Shown in pieces: positions 1-11,110 of a DNA stretch of 64,000 bases. Position numbers and translations under genes: made by a program. Origin of the DNA: Hanstruepera neustonica (GTDB taxonomy: Bacteria > Bacteroidota > Bacteroidia > Flavobacteriales > Flavobacteriaceae); the NCBI RefSeq assembly GCF_002895005.1, contig NZ_POWF01000002.1:62001-126000 (forward strand). The letters are read 5' to 3'. How positions within the stretch are numbered: position 1 is the stretch's first letter; every line of letters begins with the position of its first letter. The notes beneath the pieces were generated by a model. That model made no database searches and was not told the origin of the DNA. It was given only the letters and a program-made list of their open reading frames with translations.

Positions 1-19
1 CCATATTTCAAAGCATATT

Positions 20-1609
20 ATGAGTTTTAAAAGTGAAATAGAAAGACGTAGAACCTTCGGAATCATCTCGCATCCGGATGCCGGAAAAACAACCTTAACG
101 GAAAAATTGCTACTCTTTGGCGGCGCTATTCAAGAAGCAGGTGCCGTAAAGAGTAATAAGATAAAAAAAGGGGCTACCAGTGATTTTATGGAGATAGAAC
201 GTCAAAGAGGTATCTCGGTAGCGACTTCTGTTTTAGCTTTTGAATACAATGGTATCAAAATCAATATTCTTGATACACCAGGTCACAAAGATTTTGCTGA
301 AGACACTTTTAGAACCCTAACAGCGGTAGATAGTGTCATCGTGGTTATTGATGTGGCTAAAGGGGTCGAGGAGCAAACTGAAAAATTAGTGGAAGTTTGT
401 CGCATGCGAAATATCCCCATGATAGTCTTTATTAACAAGTTGGATCGAGAAGGAAAAGATGCCTTCGACCTATTGGATGAAGTAGAACAGAAATTAGGTT
501 TAAGCGTTGTACCATTAAGCTTTCCAATTGGCATGGGCTATGATTTTAAAGGTATTTACAACTTATGGGAAAAGAACGTCAACCTATTTAGTGGTGATAG
601 CCGAAAAAATATTGAAGAAACCATTGAGATTAATGATTTGGCTTCACCTGAACTTAACAAGTTGGTAGGTGAGAAAGCTGCTGATACCTTACGTGAAGAA
701 ATAGAACTGGTAGAAGGTATTTATCCAACTTTTGATAAGGAAGAATATCTGAACGGAAAACAACAACCTGTTTTCTTTGGTTCGGCATTAAATAATTTTG
801 GTGTTCGTGAGCTCTTGGATTGTTTTGTTGAGATTGCTCCAAAACCAAGACCCAAGCAAAGCGAAGAACGTTTGGTAAAACCAGATGAGCAGAACTTTAC
901 TGGTTTTGTATTTAAAATTCACGCCAATATGGATCCAAACCATCGTGACAGATTGGCCTTTGTGAAAATAGTTTCAGGGAAATTTGAGCGCAATAAACCC
1001 TATTTACACGTAAGACATAACAAAAAGTTGAAGTTTTCCAGTCCAAATGCTTTCTTCGCTGAAAAAAAAGAAATTGTTGATGTCTCTTATCCTGGAGATA
1101 TTGTGGGATTGCACGATACTGGTAATTTCAAAATAGGTGACACCTTAACCGAAGGTGAAACAATAAATTACAGAGGTATACCAAGTTTCTCACCAGAACA
1201 TTTTAGATATATCAATAATGCCGATCCTTTGAAATCAAAACAGCTTTATAAAGGCATCGACCAATTAATGGACGAAGGTGTTGCCCAATTATTTACTTTA
1301 GAGCTTAACGGCAGGAAGGTAATAGGTACCGTTGGAGCCCTTCAGTATGAAGTTATTCAATATAGACTGGAACATGAATATGGCGCTAAATGTACATATG
1401 AAAATCTCAATGTACACAAGGCCTGTTGGGTAGACCCTGAAGATAAAAAGAACGAAGAATTCCAAGAATTTTTAAGAGTCAAACAACGTTTTCTTGCCAA
1501 AGACAAGCAAAACCAGTTGGTTTTTCTGGCAGACTCACCCTTTTCATTACAAATGACTCAGCAAAAATATCCAAGTATTAAATTCCATTTAACATCGGAA
1601 TTCAATTAA
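20..1609 (+). CDS. prfC: Peptide chain release factor 3 (RF3)
   Basis: Translational GTPase of 529 aa that recycles RF1/RF2 from the ribosome after peptide release. The GTPase motifs are visible: P-loop HPDAGKTT at residues 18-25, DTPGH at 85-89 and NKLD at 139-142, followed by the RF3-type domains II and III. The length matches the family (about 525-530 aa). RF3 is preferred over EF-G or TypA because of the RF3-type N-terminus ([20 protein letters not shown]) and the shorter C-terminal half. The ATG at base 20 is the natural start, so the gene is complete although it begins at the window edge. It is followed by a promoter-like spacer and a small ferredoxin-like gene on the same strand. Cytosolic. 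Confidence 0.97.
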   Translation: MSFKSEIERRRTFGIISHPDAGKTTLTEKLLLFGGAIQEAGAVKSNKIKKGATSDFMEIERQRGISVATSVLAFEYNGIKINILDTPGHKDFAEDTFRTLTAVDSVIVVIDVAKGVEEQTEKLVEVCRMRNIPMIVFINKLDREGKDAFDLLDEVEQKLGLSVVPLSFPIGMGYDFKGIYNLWEKNVNLFSGDSRKNIEETIEINDLASPELNKLVGEKAADTLREEIELVEGIYPTFDKEEYLNGKQQPVFFGSALNNFGVRELLDCFVEIAPKPRPKQSEERLVKPDEQNFTGFVFKIHANMDPNHRDRLAFVKIVSGKFERNKPYLHVRHNKKLKFSSPNAFFAEKKEIVDVSYPGDIVGLHDTGNFKIGDTLTEGETINYRGIPSFSPEHFRYINNADPLKSKQLYKGIDQLMDEGVAQLFTLELNGRKVIGTVGALQYEVIQYRLEHEYGAKCTYENLNVHKACWVDPEDKKNEEFQEFLRVKQRFLAKDKQNQLVFLADSPFSLQMTQQKYPSIKFHLTSEFN

Positions 1610-1643
1610 AAAGTGTGTCGTTCATCTAATATTTTGGAAAAAA

Positions 1644-1674
1644 TTTGCTTTTAATCGAATTTTTAATACTTTTA
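1644..1674 (+). promoter_or_regulatory. Bacteroidota-type promoter upstream of the 4Fe-4S gene
   Basis: TTTG at 1644-1647, a 19-base spacer and TACTTTTA at 1667-1674 fit the Bacteroidota housekeeping consensus TTTG-N19-TAnnTTTG in all but the last base. The 1750 start codon lies about 75 bases downstream. Two copies of an 11-bp repeat flank and overlap the -7 element (see the repeat entry). Confidence 0.5.
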
Positions 1675-1679
1675 ATCGA
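1648..1679 (+). repeat. 11-bp direct repeat, 21-bp period, over a promoter
   Basis: CTTTTAATCGA occurs at 1648-1658 and again at 1669-1679. The start-to-start distance of 21 bases is two turns of B-DNA, so both copies face the same side of the helix. The second copy overlaps the putative -7 element. A transcription-factor operator is the inferred role; a chance repeat in AT-rich DNA is possible. Confidence 0.4.
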
Positions 1680-1749
1680 TGTTTTAAATATGCTATTTAT
1701 TTAGATACATACATTTAAACTAGATTATAACCCCAAAAATGATCTACTT

Positions 1750-1980
1750 ATGGAAACTGACGACAATGTTTTCAGTAATAGTGATATTACTGTGACCTAC
1801 AACCCAAGTGCATGTATAAATGCAGAGCGATGTGCTCGTGAACTTTCAAATGTTTTTAGAAATTCTGTTATTCCTTGGATTGACTTGGATGGTGCATCAA
1901 CTTCAGAAATTATTAATCAAGTAAAAAAGTGCCCTTCTGGTGCTTTACAATTTTGTCTAAATAAAAAAGAGGCCTGTTAA
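1750..1980 (+). CDS. Small (4Fe-4S)-binding protein, YjdI/Fer4_19-like
   Basis: A 76-aa protein with cysteines at 22, 28, 61, 69 and 76. The spacing Cys-x5-Cys followed by a distal CPSGAL motif (61-66) resembles the divergent monocluster ferredoxin family Fer4_19, of which E. coli YjdI is a member. It probably binds one iron-sulfur cluster and carries electrons or senses redox state in the cytosol; the partner is unknown. In other genomes a GNAT protein often sits next to it, but none does here. The ATG at 1750 follows a good promoter candidate. The last codons form the 5' arm of a transcription terminator, so the coding end and the terminator share sequence. Confidence 0.8.
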   Translation: METDDNVFSNSDITVTYNPSACINAERCARELSNVFRNSVIPWIDLDGASTSEIINQVKKCPSGALQFCLNKKEAC

Positions 1981-1996
1981 TTTACAGCCCTCTTTT
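1965..1996. terminator. Bidirectional terminator overlapping a stop codon
   Basis: AAAAGAGG (1965-1972) pairs with CCTCTTTT (1989-1996), and CTGT (1974-1977) pairs with ACAG (1984-1987) around one C-C mismatch. Runs of A on the left and T on the right give a U-tract on either strand. It can therefore end both the rightward ferredoxin-like gene, whose stop codon lies in the loop, and the leftward DUF3467 gene ending at 2026. Confidence 0.75.
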
Positions 1997-2025
1997 TTAT
2001 TTTTTATTTCTGATCAAATGATTGA

Positions 2026-2343
2026 TTAAGCTTGACCAGTTGGTCCAAAATTCAACGGAATTGGTGGTTGTTCATAGTCCTTAATCTCTCCGTGGGCATT
2101 TTCAAATCGGGTAACATTTTCACCTAATGCCTTTAATAATCGTTTAGCATGTTGTGGCGTTAAAATGATACGAGACTTTACCTTACTTTTTGGTGTTCCA
2201 GGCATAATACTTACAAAGTCAACAACAAATTCTGAAACGGAATGATTTATAATCGCTAAATTGGAATATGTTCCTTCAGCTACTTTTTCATCAATTTCAA
2301 TATTTATTTGCCCTTGTTTTTTTTGATTTTTATTATCACTCAT
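2026..2343 (-). CDS. DUF3467 family protein
   Basis: A 105-aa cytosolic protein with a short polar Lys/Gln-rich N-terminus, then the DUF3467 core (YSNLAIINHSVSEFVVDF near 26-43, IILTPQHAKRLLKAL near 59-73) and a Pro-rich tail. The function is unknown. Homologues very often lie directly after rpoC in Bacteroidota, which hints at a role linked to transcription or at least co-regulation. Here a strong hairpin terminator lies between rpoC and this ORF, so it would depend on read-through or its own promoter. The start is the ATG at 2341-2343. Family assignment is from recognition of the core motif; no function is claimed. Confidence 0.85.
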   Translation of the reverse strand: MSDNKNQKKQGQINIEIDEKVAEGTYSNLAIINHSVSEFVVDFVSIMPGTPKSKVKSRIILTPQHAKRLLKALGENVTRFENAHGEIKDYEQPPIPLNFGPTGQA

Positions 2344-2355
2344 AATATATATTGT

Positions 2356-2389
2356 AAAAAAAATAGCGTGAATTTCTCCACGCTATTTT
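2356..2389 (-). terminator. rpoC terminator
   Basis: A perfect 11-bp inverted repeat, AAAATAGCGTG at 2360-2370 with CACGCTATTTT at 2379-2389, has an 8-base loop and a U-tract on the minus-strand transcript (A-run 2356-2363). It lies 5 bases after the rpoC stop, a classic intrinsic terminator for the long ribosomal protein/RNA polymerase transcript. Confidence 0.9.
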
Positions 2390-2393
2390 ATGT

Positions 2394-5300
2394 TTAGTTA
2401 TAATTAACTTCTTGTTTAGCTTGCATCATTTCGTCAAACTCTTCTTTGGAACCTACAATAATGTTTTCATAAGCTCTCATACCAGTACCAGCTGGTATTC
2501 TGTGACCTACAATAACATTCTCCTTAAGTCCTTCTAAAGTATCCACCTTACCATTTACAGCAGCTTCATTAAGAACTTTTGTTGTTTCTTGGAAAGAAGC
2601 AGCAGAAATAAACGACTTCGTTTGAAGTGATGCTCTAGTAATACCTTGAAGTATTGGCGTTGCAGTGGCTGGTTGTGCATCACGTGCTTCAACCAATTTC
2701 TTATCTTCACGACGTAGCAATGAGTTTTCATCACGCAATTGTCTTGGGGAAATGATTTGACCTGCTTTGATGTTTTCAGAATCACCAGCATCTTCAACAA
2801 CTTTCATTCCGAATATTTCATCATTTTCTTCAATGAAATCATCTTTATGCACCAATTGGTTTTCTAGGAATGTGGTATCTCCAGAATCCATGATTCTAAC
2901 TTTACGCATCATTTGTCTGACGACAACCTCAAAGTGCTTATCATTAATTTTTACACCCTGTAAACGGTATACTTCCTGTACTTCGTTAACCAAATATTGT
3001 TGCACTGCCGAAGGACCTTTGATATTTAAAATATCGTTCGGTGTCACAGAACCATCTGATAATGGCATACCAGCTTTCACAAAATCATTTTCTTGTACCA
3101 GAATCTGATTTGATAACTTAACTAGGTATTTCTTAACATCTCCTAATTTAGATTCAACAATAATTTCTCGGTTACCTCTCTTAATCTTACCAAATGAAAC
3201 TACTCCATCAATATCACTAACAACAGCTGGATTAGATGGATTACGTGCTTCAAATAATTCAGTAACACGAGGAAGACCACCCGTGATATCACCTGATTTA
3301 GCCGACTTACGAGGAATTTTAACTAAAATTTTACCAACTTTAATTTTCTCCCCATCATCAATCATCAAGTGTGCACCAACTGGCAAGTTGTAAGAACGGA
3401 TAACGTTTCCTTTAGCATCATCAATATGCAATGTTGGAATCAACTTCTTATTTCTAGATTCAGAAATTACTTTTTCTTGGAATCCAGTTTGTTCGTCGAT
3501 CTCAACTTGGTAGGTAACACCTTGTTCGATATTTTCATAGCGAACTTTACCAGCAAATTCAGAAATAATAACACCGTTATATGGATCCCATTGACAAACT
3601 ACCTCACCCTTTTTAAGTTCCTGACCATTTTTCACAAAAATTGTAGAACCATAAGGTATGTTGTTCGTACTTAAGGTAATTCCTGTTTTCTTATCAATTA
3701 GTTTTAATTCAGATGTTCTTGAAATAACAATATTAACAGCATTACCTTCAGAATCTTCGCCTTTTACGGTCTTTAATTCATCTATTTCTGCTATGCCATC
3801 AAATTTAGCTACTAATTTATTTTCTTCAGAAATGTTACCAGCAATACCACCAACGTGGAATGTACGTAATGTAAGCTGTGTACCAGGCTCACCAATAGAT
3901 TGAGCAGCAACCACACCAACAGCCTCACCTCTTTGAACCATTTTACCGGTTGCTAGATTACGACCATAACATTTAGCACAGATGCCCTGTTTTGCCTCAC
4001 ATGTTAAGGCAGAACGCACTTCAATAGATTCAATTGGTGAATTTTCAATTCTATTAGCAACTTCTTCATCAATCATTTGATTGCTGGTTACCAATAATTC
4101 ATCAGTTAAAGGATTGTAAACATCATTTAATGAGATACGTCCAACAATTCTTTCTGCAAGCGTTTCAACTACTTCGTCATTTTTCTTCAATGGAGTTACT
4201 TCAACACCTCTTAACGTACCACAATCTTCACTGTTTACAATAACATCTTGAGAAACATCAACCAAACGACGGGTTAGGTAACCTGCATCCGCTGTTTTAA
4301 GAGCCGTATCGGCAAGACCTTTACGTGCACCGTGAGTCGAAATAAAATATTCTAAAATTGAAAGACCTTCTTTAAAGTTTGAAAGAATTGGATTTTCAAT
4401 AATTTCACCACCACCAGCAGTTGATTTTTTAGGTTTTGCCATTAATCCACGCATACCTGTAAGCTGACGAATCTGTTCTTTAGATCCACGAGCTCCAGAA
4501 TCAAGCATCATATATACCGAGTTAAAACCTTGTTGGTCTTCGCGAATACGCTTCATAGATAACTCGGTTAATTCAGCATTCGTAGATGTCCAAATATCAA
4601 TTACCTGATTATAACGTTCGTTGTTGGTAATAAGACCCATATTATAGTTGGCAGTAATACCATCAACCAATCCATTGGCCTTCTCAATCATTTCGTGTTT
4701 TTCTGGTGGAATAATAATATCTCCCAAACTAAATGACAATCCACCTTGGAAAGCAAAGTTGTAACCCAACGTTTTAATTTCATCTAAAAACAATGCTGTT
4801 TCTGGAACGCTAGTAACTTTTAAAATGTCTCCAATAATGTTACGCAAAGACTTTTTAGTCAATACTTCATTAATAAAACCAGCGTTGTGAGGTACTTTCT
4901 CATTAAAAAGTACACGCCCGACAGTCGTATTAATAATTTGAAGTTTTAACTTTCCTTCCTCGTTGAAATCCCAAGTTCTTACTTTGATAGCCGCGTTCAA
5001 ATCAACACGTTTTTCATTGTAAGCAATGACAACCTCTTCGGGAGAATAGAATGTTAAGCCTTCACCTTTAATTTTTACTTCATCAGTAGATTTACGCTCC
5101 TTGGTCATATAATATAAACCAAGTACCATATCTTGAGATGGTACTGCTACTGGCGATCCATTAGCAGGATTCAGGATATTGTGAGAAGCTAACATTAATA
5201 ATTGTGCTTCTAAAATAGCCTCTGGACCAAGAGGTAAATGCACTGCCATTTGGTCACCATCAAAATCGGCATTAAATGCCGTAGTTACCAATGGATGTAA

Positions 5301-6695
5301 CTGGATAGCCTTTCCTTCAATTAATTTTGGTTGGAAGGCTTGAATACCCAATCTATGTAATGTAGGAGCACGGTTTAGTAATACTGGATGTCCTTTAAGA
5401 ACATTTTCCAGAATATCCCAAACCACAGGCTCTCTTTTATCTATAATTTTCTTTGCAGATTTTACAGTCTTAACAATACCTCTTTCAATTAATTTTCTAA
5501 TTACAAAAGGCTTGTACAATTCTGCTGCCATGTTTTTTGGCAATCCACATTCGTATAATTTTAATTCAGGTCCAACGACTATTACCGAACGCGCAGAATA
5601 ATCAACACGTTTTCCAAGTAAGTTTTGACGGAAACGTCCTTGTTTACCTTTAAGCGAATCTGATAATGATTTTAACGGTCTGTTAGAATCCGTTTTAACA
5701 GCAGAAGACTTACGCGTATTATCGAACAACGAATCTACTGATTCCTGTAACATACGCTTTTCATTACGTAAAATCACCTCTGGTGCTTTAATCTCAACCA
5801 ATCTCTTGAGACGGTTGTTACGGATAATGACACGACGATACAGGTCATTCAAATCTGAAGTAGCAAAACGACCACCATCTAATGGTACTAACGGACGTAA
5901 TTCTGGTGGGATGATTGGAATAACTTTCATAATCATCCACTCTGCACGATTCTCACGATTCTCGTTAGACTCACGTAATGCTTCAACAACCTGTAGACGC
6001 TTTAACGCTTCCGTTTTACGTTGCTTAGATGTTTCCGTATTGGCTTTATGACGTAATTCAAATGATAATTCATCTAAATCAATACGCGATAACAACTCAA
6101 TTAAACACTCTGCTCCCATTTTAGCCAAAAACTTGTTCGGATCAGTATCCTCTAAATATTGGTTTTCTTGTGGAAGAGTCTCTAAAATGTTTAAGTATTC
6201 TTCTTCAGTAAGGAAATCCATCTTTTGAACAGGCTCTCCTTCTGCATTTTTGGCAATACCTGGCTGAATTACTACGTAACGTTCGTAGTAAATAATCATA
6301 TCTAATTTTTTAGATGGTAAACCAAGTAAGTAACCTATTTTATTTGGTAACGAACGGAAGTACCAGATGTGCGCTACAGGAACCACTAAATTAATGTGCC
6401 CTACTCTATCACGACGTACTTTCTTTTCCGTTACTTCAACACCACAACGATCACATACAATACCTTTGTATCGTATACGCTTATATTTTCCACAAGCACA
6501 TTCGTAATCCTTTACAGGACCAAAAATACGCTCACAAAACAAACCATCACGCTCTGGTTTATGAGTTCGATAATTGATAGTTTCTGGCTTTAAAACCTCA
6601 CCGCGAGATTCTGCTAAAATAGACTCTGGTGAAGCTAGACCAATTGAGATTTTGTTAAATCTCTGTACTGTATTCTTATCTTGTTTTCTTGCCAT
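2394..6695 (-). CDS. rpoC: DNA-directed RNA polymerase subunit beta'
   Basis: The 1433-aa catalytic subunit of RNA polymerase. The N-terminal zinc-binding cysteines are at 66, 68, 81 and 84. The absolutely conserved NADFDGD loop that holds the catalytic Mg2+ is at residues 475-481. A second zinc site is formed by Cys825, Cys899, Cys906 and Cys909, followed by the bridge-helix/trigger-loop region. The length fits Bacteroidota beta' proteins. The gene is last in the secE-nusG-rplKAJL-rpoBC series, 32 bases after rpoB, and is followed by a strong terminator. The start is the ATG at 6693-6695. Confidence 0.99.
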   Translation of the reverse strand: MARKQDKNTVQRFNKISIGLASPESILAESRGEVLKPETINYRTHKPERDGLFCERIFGPVKDYECACGKYKRIRYKGIVCDRCGVEVTEKKVRRDRVGHINLVVPVAHIWYFRSLPNKIGYLLGLPSKKLDMIIYYERYVVIQPGIAKNAEGEPVQKMDFLTEEEYLNILETLPQENQYLEDTDPNKFLAKMGAECLIELLSRIDLDELSFELRHKANTETSKQRKTEALKRLQVVEALRESNENRENRAEWMIMKVIPIIPPELRPLVPLDGGRFATSDLNDLYRRVIIRNNRLKRLVEIKAPEVILRNEKRMLQESVDSLFDNTRKSSAVKTDSNRPLKSLSDSLKGKQGRFRQNLLGKRVDYSARSVIVVGPELKLYECGLPKNMAAELYKPFVIRKLIERGIVKTVKSAKKIIDKREPVVWDILENVLKGHPVLLNRAPTLHRLGIQAFQPKLIEGKAIQLHPLVTTAFNADFDGDQMAVHLPLGPEAILEAQLLMLASHNILNPANGSPVAVPSQDMVLGLYYMTKERKSTDEVKIKGEGLTFYSPEEVVIAYNEKRVDLNAAIKVRTWDFNEEGKLKLQIINTTVGRVLFNEKVPHNAGFINEVLTKKSLRNIIGDILKVTSVPETALFLDEIKTLGYNFAFQGGLSFSLGDIIIPPEKHEMIEKANGLVDGITANYNMGLITNNERYNQVIDIWTSTNAELTELSMKRIREDQQGFNSVYMMLDSGARGSKEQIRQLTGMRGLMAKPKKSTAGGGEIIENPILSNFKEGLSILEYFISTHGARKGLADTALKTADAGYLTRRLVDVSQDVIVNSEDCGTLRGVEVTPLKKNDEVVETLAERIVGRISLNDVYNPLTDELLVTSNQMIDEEVANRIENSPIESIEVRSALTCEAKQGICAKCYGRNLATGKMVQRGEAVGVVAAQSIGEPGTQLTLRTFHVGGIAGNISEENKLVAKFDGIAEIDELKTVKGEDSEGNAVNIVISRTSELKLIDKKTGITLSTNNIPYGSTIFVKNGQELKKGEVVCQWDPYNGVIISEFAGKVRYENIEQGVTYQVEIDEQTGFQEKVISESRNKKLIPTLHIDDAKGNVIRSYNLPVGAHLMIDDGEKIKVGKILVKIPRKSAKSGDITGGLPRVTELFEARNPSNPAVVSDIDGVVSFGKIKRGNREIIVESKLGDVKKYLVKLSNQILVQENDFVKAGMPLSDGSVTPNDILNIKGPSAVQQYLVNEVQEVYRLQGVKINDKHFEVVVRQMMRKVRIMDSGDTTFLENQLVHKDDFIEENDEIFGMKVVEDAGDSENIKAGQIISPRQLRDENSLLRREDKKLVEARDAQPATATPILQGITRASLQTKSFISAASFQETTKVLNEAAVNGKVDTLEGLKENVIVGHRIPAGTGMRAYENIIVGSKEEFDEMMQAKQEVNYN

Positions 6696-6727
6696 AATAT
6701 ATGGTTGAAATGAATTTTATTAATTAA

Positions 6728-9700
6728 CTACTCCTCTAATCTGATATCCAATCCTAGACCTTTCAATTCATGCATTAATACATTGAATGATTCAGGTAAT
6801 CCTGGCTCTGGCATTGGTTCACCTTTAACAATACTTTCGTATGTTTTAGCTCTACCAATAACATCATCAGATTTAACGGTCAATATTTCTCTTAAGGTTG
6901 CAGAGGCTCCATAAGCTTCAAGAGCCCAAACCTCCATTTCACCAAAACGCTGACCACCAAACTGTGCTTTACCACCTAATGGCTGCTGCGTAATTAATGA
7001 ATAAGGACCTATGGAACGTGCGTGCATCTTATCATCAACCATATGGCCTAGCTTCAACATGTAGATAACACCTACAGTTGCTGGTTGGTCAAAACGATCT
7101 CCTGTACCACCATCATATAGATAAGTGTGTCCAAATCTTGGTATTCCGGCTTCATCGGTAAATTCGTTGATTTGATCTAGAGTAGCACCATCAAAAATTG
7201 GTGTTGCATACGTACGATTCAATTTTTGACCAGCCCATCCAAGAACCGTTTCATAAATCTGACCGATGTTCATACGTGACGGTACACCAAGAGGATTCAA
7301 TACAATATCAACAGGTGTTCCATCTTCAAGGAATGGCATATCTTCCTGACGAACGATACGCGCCACAATACCTTTGTTACCGTGACGACCTGCCATTTTA
7401 TCACCAACTTTAAGCTTACGTTTTTTAGCAATGTAAACTTTAGCTAATTTGATAATACCAGCTGGTAATTCATCACCTACGGAAATCGTGAATTTCTCAC
7501 GACGTAACGAACCTTGTAAATCGTTTTCTTTAATCTTGTAGTTGTGAATTAAGTCGGCAACTAATTTATTAGTATGATCATCTGTTGTCCATTGACCGCT
7601 CGTTAAGTGAACATAGTCATCAACCGCGTTCAACATTTTAAGTGTGTACTTTTTACCTTTTGGTAACACTTCCTCACCTAAATCATTGTAAACACCTTGA
7701 GCTGTTTTTCCACCTACAATAGCAAATAGTTTATCAACTAAAATGCTTTGTAAATCATCAAACTTCTTATTATAAAGTGCCTCTAATTGAGCTATATCCT
7801 CTTTATCTTGCGCTCTTTTTCGTTTATCCTTAACTGCACGAGAGAATAATTTTTTATCAATTACTACACCGTTTAATGAAGGAGACGCTTTTAATGACGC
7901 ATCTTTAACATCACCGGCTTTATCTCCAAAGATTGCTCTTAATAACTTTTCTTCAGGTGTTGGATCTGATTCACCTTTTGGTGTAATCTTACCAATAAGA
8001 ATATCACCAGGTTTTACTTCAGCACCCACACGAATCATACCGTGTTCATCTAAATCTTTGGTAGCTTCTTCCGAAACGTTAGGAATATCATTAGTCAATT
8101 CCTCGTTACCTAGTTTAGTATCACGAACTTCCAGTGAATACTCATCAATATGAATAGAAGTAAAAATATCCTCACGAACTACTTTTTCAGAAATTACAAT
8201 CGCATCCTCAAAGTTATACCCTTTCCAAGGCATAAAGGCTACTTTCATATTTCTACCTAAAGCCAATTCGCCGTTTTGAGTTGCATAACCCTCACAAAGT
8301 ACCTGACCTTTTGTAACCTTATCTCCTTTTCTAACAATGGATTTAAGATTGATTGAAGTTCCTTGGTTTGTCTTTCTAAATTTAACTAAAGGATATGTTT
8401 TGGTCTCACTGTCAAAACTTACTTTAGCCTCATCTTCAGTTCTATCATATTTAATGACAATTTCATTAGCATCTACGTACTCAACTACACCACTTCCTTC
8501 AGCATTAATTAAAACACGTGAATCCGTAGCTACCTGTCTTTCCAATCCAGTACCAACAATTGGTGCTTGAGGACGCAATAATGGAACTGCCTGACGCATC
8601 ATGTTTGATCCCATCAAAGCACGGTTCGCATCATCATGCTCCAAAAATGGAATTAACGATGCTGAAATAGAAGCAATCTGGTTAGGAGCAACATCCGTGT
8701 AGTGAACTTTATCTGGCTCAACTACTGGGAAATCACCTTCCATTCTAGCAATTACCTTATCATGAACAATTTTACCTTTATCATCAACTTCAACAGTTGC
8801 TTGCGCAATTAATTGTTCTTCTTCTTCTTCTGCACTTAAGTAAATTGGATCACCTTTAATATCAACTACACCATCTTCTACTTTTCTGTAAGGCGTTTCA
8901 ATGAATCCCATTGAGTTTACTTTTGCGTAAACCGATAGCGAAGAAATCAAACCAATGTTTGGCCCTTCAGGTGTTTCAATAGGACACAATCTTCCGTAGT
9001 GAGTATAGTGAACGTCACGAACCTCAAAACCAGCTCTTTCTCTTGAAAGACCTCCTGGTCCTAATGCTGATAAACGACGTTTGTGTGTTATCTCTGCCAA
9101 TGGATTCGTTTGATCCATGAATTGAGATAACTGGTTAGTACCAAAGAATGAGTTAATTACCGACGATAAGGTCTTAGCATTAATCAAATCAATTGGTGTA
9201 AATACTTCGTTATCACGAACATTCATACGCTCACGAATAGTTCGTGCCATACGTGCTAAACCAACACCAAACTGTTGCGATAATTGTTCACCTACAGTAC
9301 GTACACGACGGTTTGATAAGTGATCAATATCATCAATCTCTGCTTTAGAGTTGATAAGCTCAATTAAATATTTAATAATGGTAATGATATCTTCTTTTGT
9401 AAGCACCTGCTTATCCATTCCAATATCAAGACCTAATTTTTTGTTCATTCTGTAACGACCTACTTCACCTAAAGAGTAACGCTGGTCCGAGAAGAATAAT
9501 TTGTCAATAATACCACGAGCCGTTTCTTCATCTGGCGGTTCGGCATTACGTAATTGACGGTATATGTGTTCAACAGCTTCTTTTTCAGAGTTTGTTGGGT
9601 CTTTTTGTAATGTGTTGTGAATAATAGCGTAATCACCTTGTTGAGCACTTTCCTTGTGTAAAAGAATGGTTTTAACGCTTGTTTCAAGGATCTCTTCGAT

Positions 9701-10540
9701 ATTGTCTTTATCAAGAACCGTATCACGATCTAATACAATCTCGTTACGCTCAATAGATACGACTTCACCTGTATCTTCATCCACAAAATCCTCGTGCCAA
9801 GTGTTCAAAACACGTGCTGCAAGTTTACGTCCTAATACTTTTTTCAATCCAGCTTTAGATACTTTTACTTCTTCGGCTAAATCAAAAATTTCTAATATAT
9901 CTTTATCTCTTTCAAAACCAATTGCTCTGAATAACGTGGTAACTGGTAACTTTTTCTTACGGTCAATATACGCATACATCACACTATTGATGTCCGTTGC
10001 GAATTCAATCCAAGAACCTTTGAACGGAATGACTCTAGCCGAGTATAATTTTGTTCCATTAGCATGGAATGATTGACCAAAGAATACGCCTGGCGAACGG
10101 TGTAATTGTGAAACTACTACACGCTCGGCTCCATTAATAACAAAAGTACCACTTGGCGTCATGTATGGAATTGTCCCTAAATACACATCTTGAACAATGG
10201 TCTCGAAATCCTCATGTTCAGGGTCTGTACAGTACAATTTTAACCTCGCCTTCAGTGGAACGCTATATGTAAGTCCTCTTTCAATACACTCTTCAATGGT
10301 GTATCGTGGTGGATCGATAAAGTAATCTAAAAATTCTAAAACAAATTGATTACGTGTGTCTGTTATTGGGAAGTTTTCCATGAAGGTATTGTATAAACCT
10401 TCATCTCCTCGTTCTTCAGATTTAGTTTCTAGCTGGAAAAAATCCTGGAAGGATTTTATCTGAATATCCATAAAGTCAGGATATTCAGTTCTATTGACAA
10501 TAGATGAGAAATTTAATCTTTCAGCTTGTTTTTCTAACAT
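6728..10540 (-). CDS. rpoB: DNA-directed RNA polymerase subunit beta
   Basis: The 1270-aa beta subunit. The rifampicin-binding cluster is intact: D476, H486 and S491 correspond to E. coli D516, H526 and S531, so no common resistance substitution is present. The C-terminal motif [16 protein letters not shown] and the [20 protein letters not shown] stretch are also present. An open frame extends one codon upstream with a TTG, but the ATG at 10538-10540 ([11 protein letters not shown]) matches the family start and is preferred. The gene follows rplL after a 126-base structured spacer that looks like an attenuator, and it precedes rpoC. Confidence 0.99.
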   Translation of the reverse strand: MLEKQAERLNFSSIVNRTEYPDFMDIQIKSFQDFFQLETKSEERGDEGLYNTFMENFPITDTRNQFVLEFLDYFIDPPRYTIEECIERGLTYSVPLKARLKLYCTDPEHEDFETIVQDVYLGTIPYMTPSGTFVINGAERVVVSQLHRSPGVFFGQSFHANGTKLYSARVIPFKGSWIEFATDINSVMYAYIDRKKKLPVTTLFRAIGFERDKDILEIFDLAEEVKVSKAGLKKVLGRKLAARVLNTWHEDFVDEDTGEVVSIERNEIVLDRDTVLDKDNIEEILETSVKTILLHKESAQQGDYAIIHNTLQKDPTNSEKEAVEHIYRQLRNAEPPDEETARGIIDKLFFSDQRYSLGEVGRYRMNKKLGLDIGMDKQVLTKEDIITIIKYLIELINSKAEIDDIDHLSNRRVRTVGEQLSQQFGVGLARMARTIRERMNVRDNEVFTPIDLINAKTLSSVINSFFGTNQLSQFMDQTNPLAEITHKRRLSALGPGGLSRERAGFEVRDVHYTHYGRLCPIETPEGPNIGLISSLSVYAKVNSMGFIETPYRKVEDGVVDIKGDPIYLSAEEEEEQLIAQATVEVDDKGKIVHDKVIARMEGDFPVVEPDKVHYTDVAPNQIASISASLIPFLEHDDANRALMGSNMMRQAVPLLRPQAPIVGTGLERQVATDSRVLINAEGSGVVEYVDANEIVIKYDRTEDEAKVSFDSETKTYPLVKFRKTNQGTSINLKSIVRKGDKVTKGQVLCEGYATQNGELALGRNMKVAFMPWKGYNFEDAIVISEKVVREDIFTSIHIDEYSLEVRDTKLGNEELTNDIPNVSEEATKDLDEHGMIRVGAEVKPGDILIGKITPKGESDPTPEEKLLRAIFGDKAGDVKDASLKASPSLNGVVIDKKLFSRAVKDKRKRAQDKEDIAQLEALYNKKFDDLQSILVDKLFAIVGGKTAQGVYNDLGEEVLPKGKKYTLKMLNAVDDYVHLTSGQWTTDDHTNKLVADLIHNYKIKENDLQGSLRREKFTISVGDELPAGIIKLAKVYIAKKRKLKVGDKMAGRHGNKGIVARIVRQEDMPFLEDGTPVDIVLNPLGVPSRMNIGQIYETVLGWAGQKLNRTYATPIFDGATLDQINEFTDEAGIPRFGHTYLYDGGTGDRFDQPATVGVIYMLKLGHMVDDKMHARSIGPYSLITQQPLGGKAQFGGQRFGEMEVWALEAYGASATLREILTVKSDDVIGRAKTYESIVKGEPMPEPGLPESFNVLMHELKGLGLDIRLEE

Positions 10541-10560
10541 CAATGGACGGAATTTTGATT

Positions 10561-10601
10561 AAAAAAAATGTGACTGCGTATAGGTCACGGTTATATACGC
10601 A
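10561..10601 (-). promoter_or_regulatory. Attenuator-like element between rplL and rpoB
   Basis: On the transcript strand, GTGAC (10588-10584) can pair with GTCAC (10574-10570) directly before A and eight U residues (10568-10561), a terminator shape. An alternative stem pairs TGCGTATA (10601-10594) with TATACGCA (10582-10575). The 3' arm of that stem is the loop of the first hairpin, and no linker remains for both to form together. The two folds should exclude each other, as in attenuation. The site lies 20 bases before the rpoB start, where E. coli also has partial termination. Function is inferred. Confidence 0.5.
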
Positions 10602-10609
10602 AAATGGTC

Positions 10610-10639
10610 TAGGCCCAGAAGTGATTAACTTCAGGCCTA
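10610..10639 (-). other. Hairpin in the rplL-rpoB spacer
   Basis: TAGGCC (10610-10615) pairs with GGCCTA (10634-10639), and inside it GAAGT (10618-10622) pairs with ACTTC (10628-10632), separated by a small internal loop. It has no U-tract, so it is more likely an RNA-processing or stability element than a terminator. It lies just after the rplL stop and before the attenuator-like element. Confidence 0.5.
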
Positions 10640-10666
10640 AACCTTTATGTGTTTGGGGTGTTAAGC

Positions 10667-11044
10667 TTACTTAAGCTCAACCTCTGCTCCTGCTTCTTCT
10701 AAAGAAGTCTTTAAGCCTTCAGCTTCGTCTTTAGACACACCTTCTTTAATTGCGCTAGGTGCACCATCAACTAATTCTTTAGCTTCTTTTAATCCTAAAC
10801 CAGTTAATTCCTTAACTAATTTTACAACTGCTAATTTAGAACCACCAGCGGCTTTAAGGATTACATCGAATTCTGATTTTTCTTCTGCAGCTTCACCACC
10901 ACCAGCACCTGGGCCAGCAGCAACAGCTACTGCAGCAGCAGCAGGCTCGATACCATACTCATCTTTTAAAATAGTAGCTAACTCATTAACTTCTTTTACT
11001 GATAAGTTAACTAATTGTTCTGCGAAATCTTTTAAATCTGCCAT
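10667..11044 (-). CDS. rplL: Ribosomal protein bL12 (L7/L12)
   Basis: A 125-aa acidic stalk protein of the large subunit, present as dimers on uL10, which recruits translation factors. The N-terminal dimerisation domain covers about residues 1-32. An Ala/Gly-rich flexible hinge covers about 33-53. The C-terminal factor-binding domain covers about 56-125 and includes [15 protein letters not shown]. Length and layout are typical. It lies 66 bases downstream of rplJ; that spacer holds a small A/U-rich hairpin, compatible with separate control of the higher bL12 copy number. ATG start. Confidence 0.98.
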   Translation of the reverse strand: MADLKDFAEQLVNLSVKEVNELATILKDEYGIEPAAAAVAVAAGPGAGGGEAAEEKSEFDVILKAAGGSKLAVVKLVKELTGLGLKEAKELVDGAPSAIKEGVSKDEAEGLKTSLEEAGAEVELK

Positions 11045-11110
11045 TTTTCTATCGTTTTAATAAATTTTTAATTTTAATATAATTGTGTAAAAAGTGCGTA
11101 CTTTTTTGGA

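Noticed and set aside
9040-9130. Possible rifampicin-resistance change in rpoB
   Set aside because: The positions equivalent to E. coli D516, H526 and S531 are D476, H486 and S491, all wild type.
2555-10076. Several long open frames antisense to or out of frame with rpoC and rpoB
   Set aside because: They are shadows of strongly conserved genes; none has a family-like sequence, signal or own promoter.
10561-10601. H-type pseudoknot from the two stems before rpoB
   Set aside because: No linker base remains between the 3' arm of stem 1 and the 3' arm of stem 2, so crossing an 8-bp stem is not possible; mutually exclusive hairpins fit better.
11045-11110. A/U-rich hairpin AAAAAGT/ACTTTTT between rplJ and rplL as a terminator
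   Set aside because: It is almost entirely A-U paired and weak, and the downstream rplL belongs to the same operon; at most a minor processing site.
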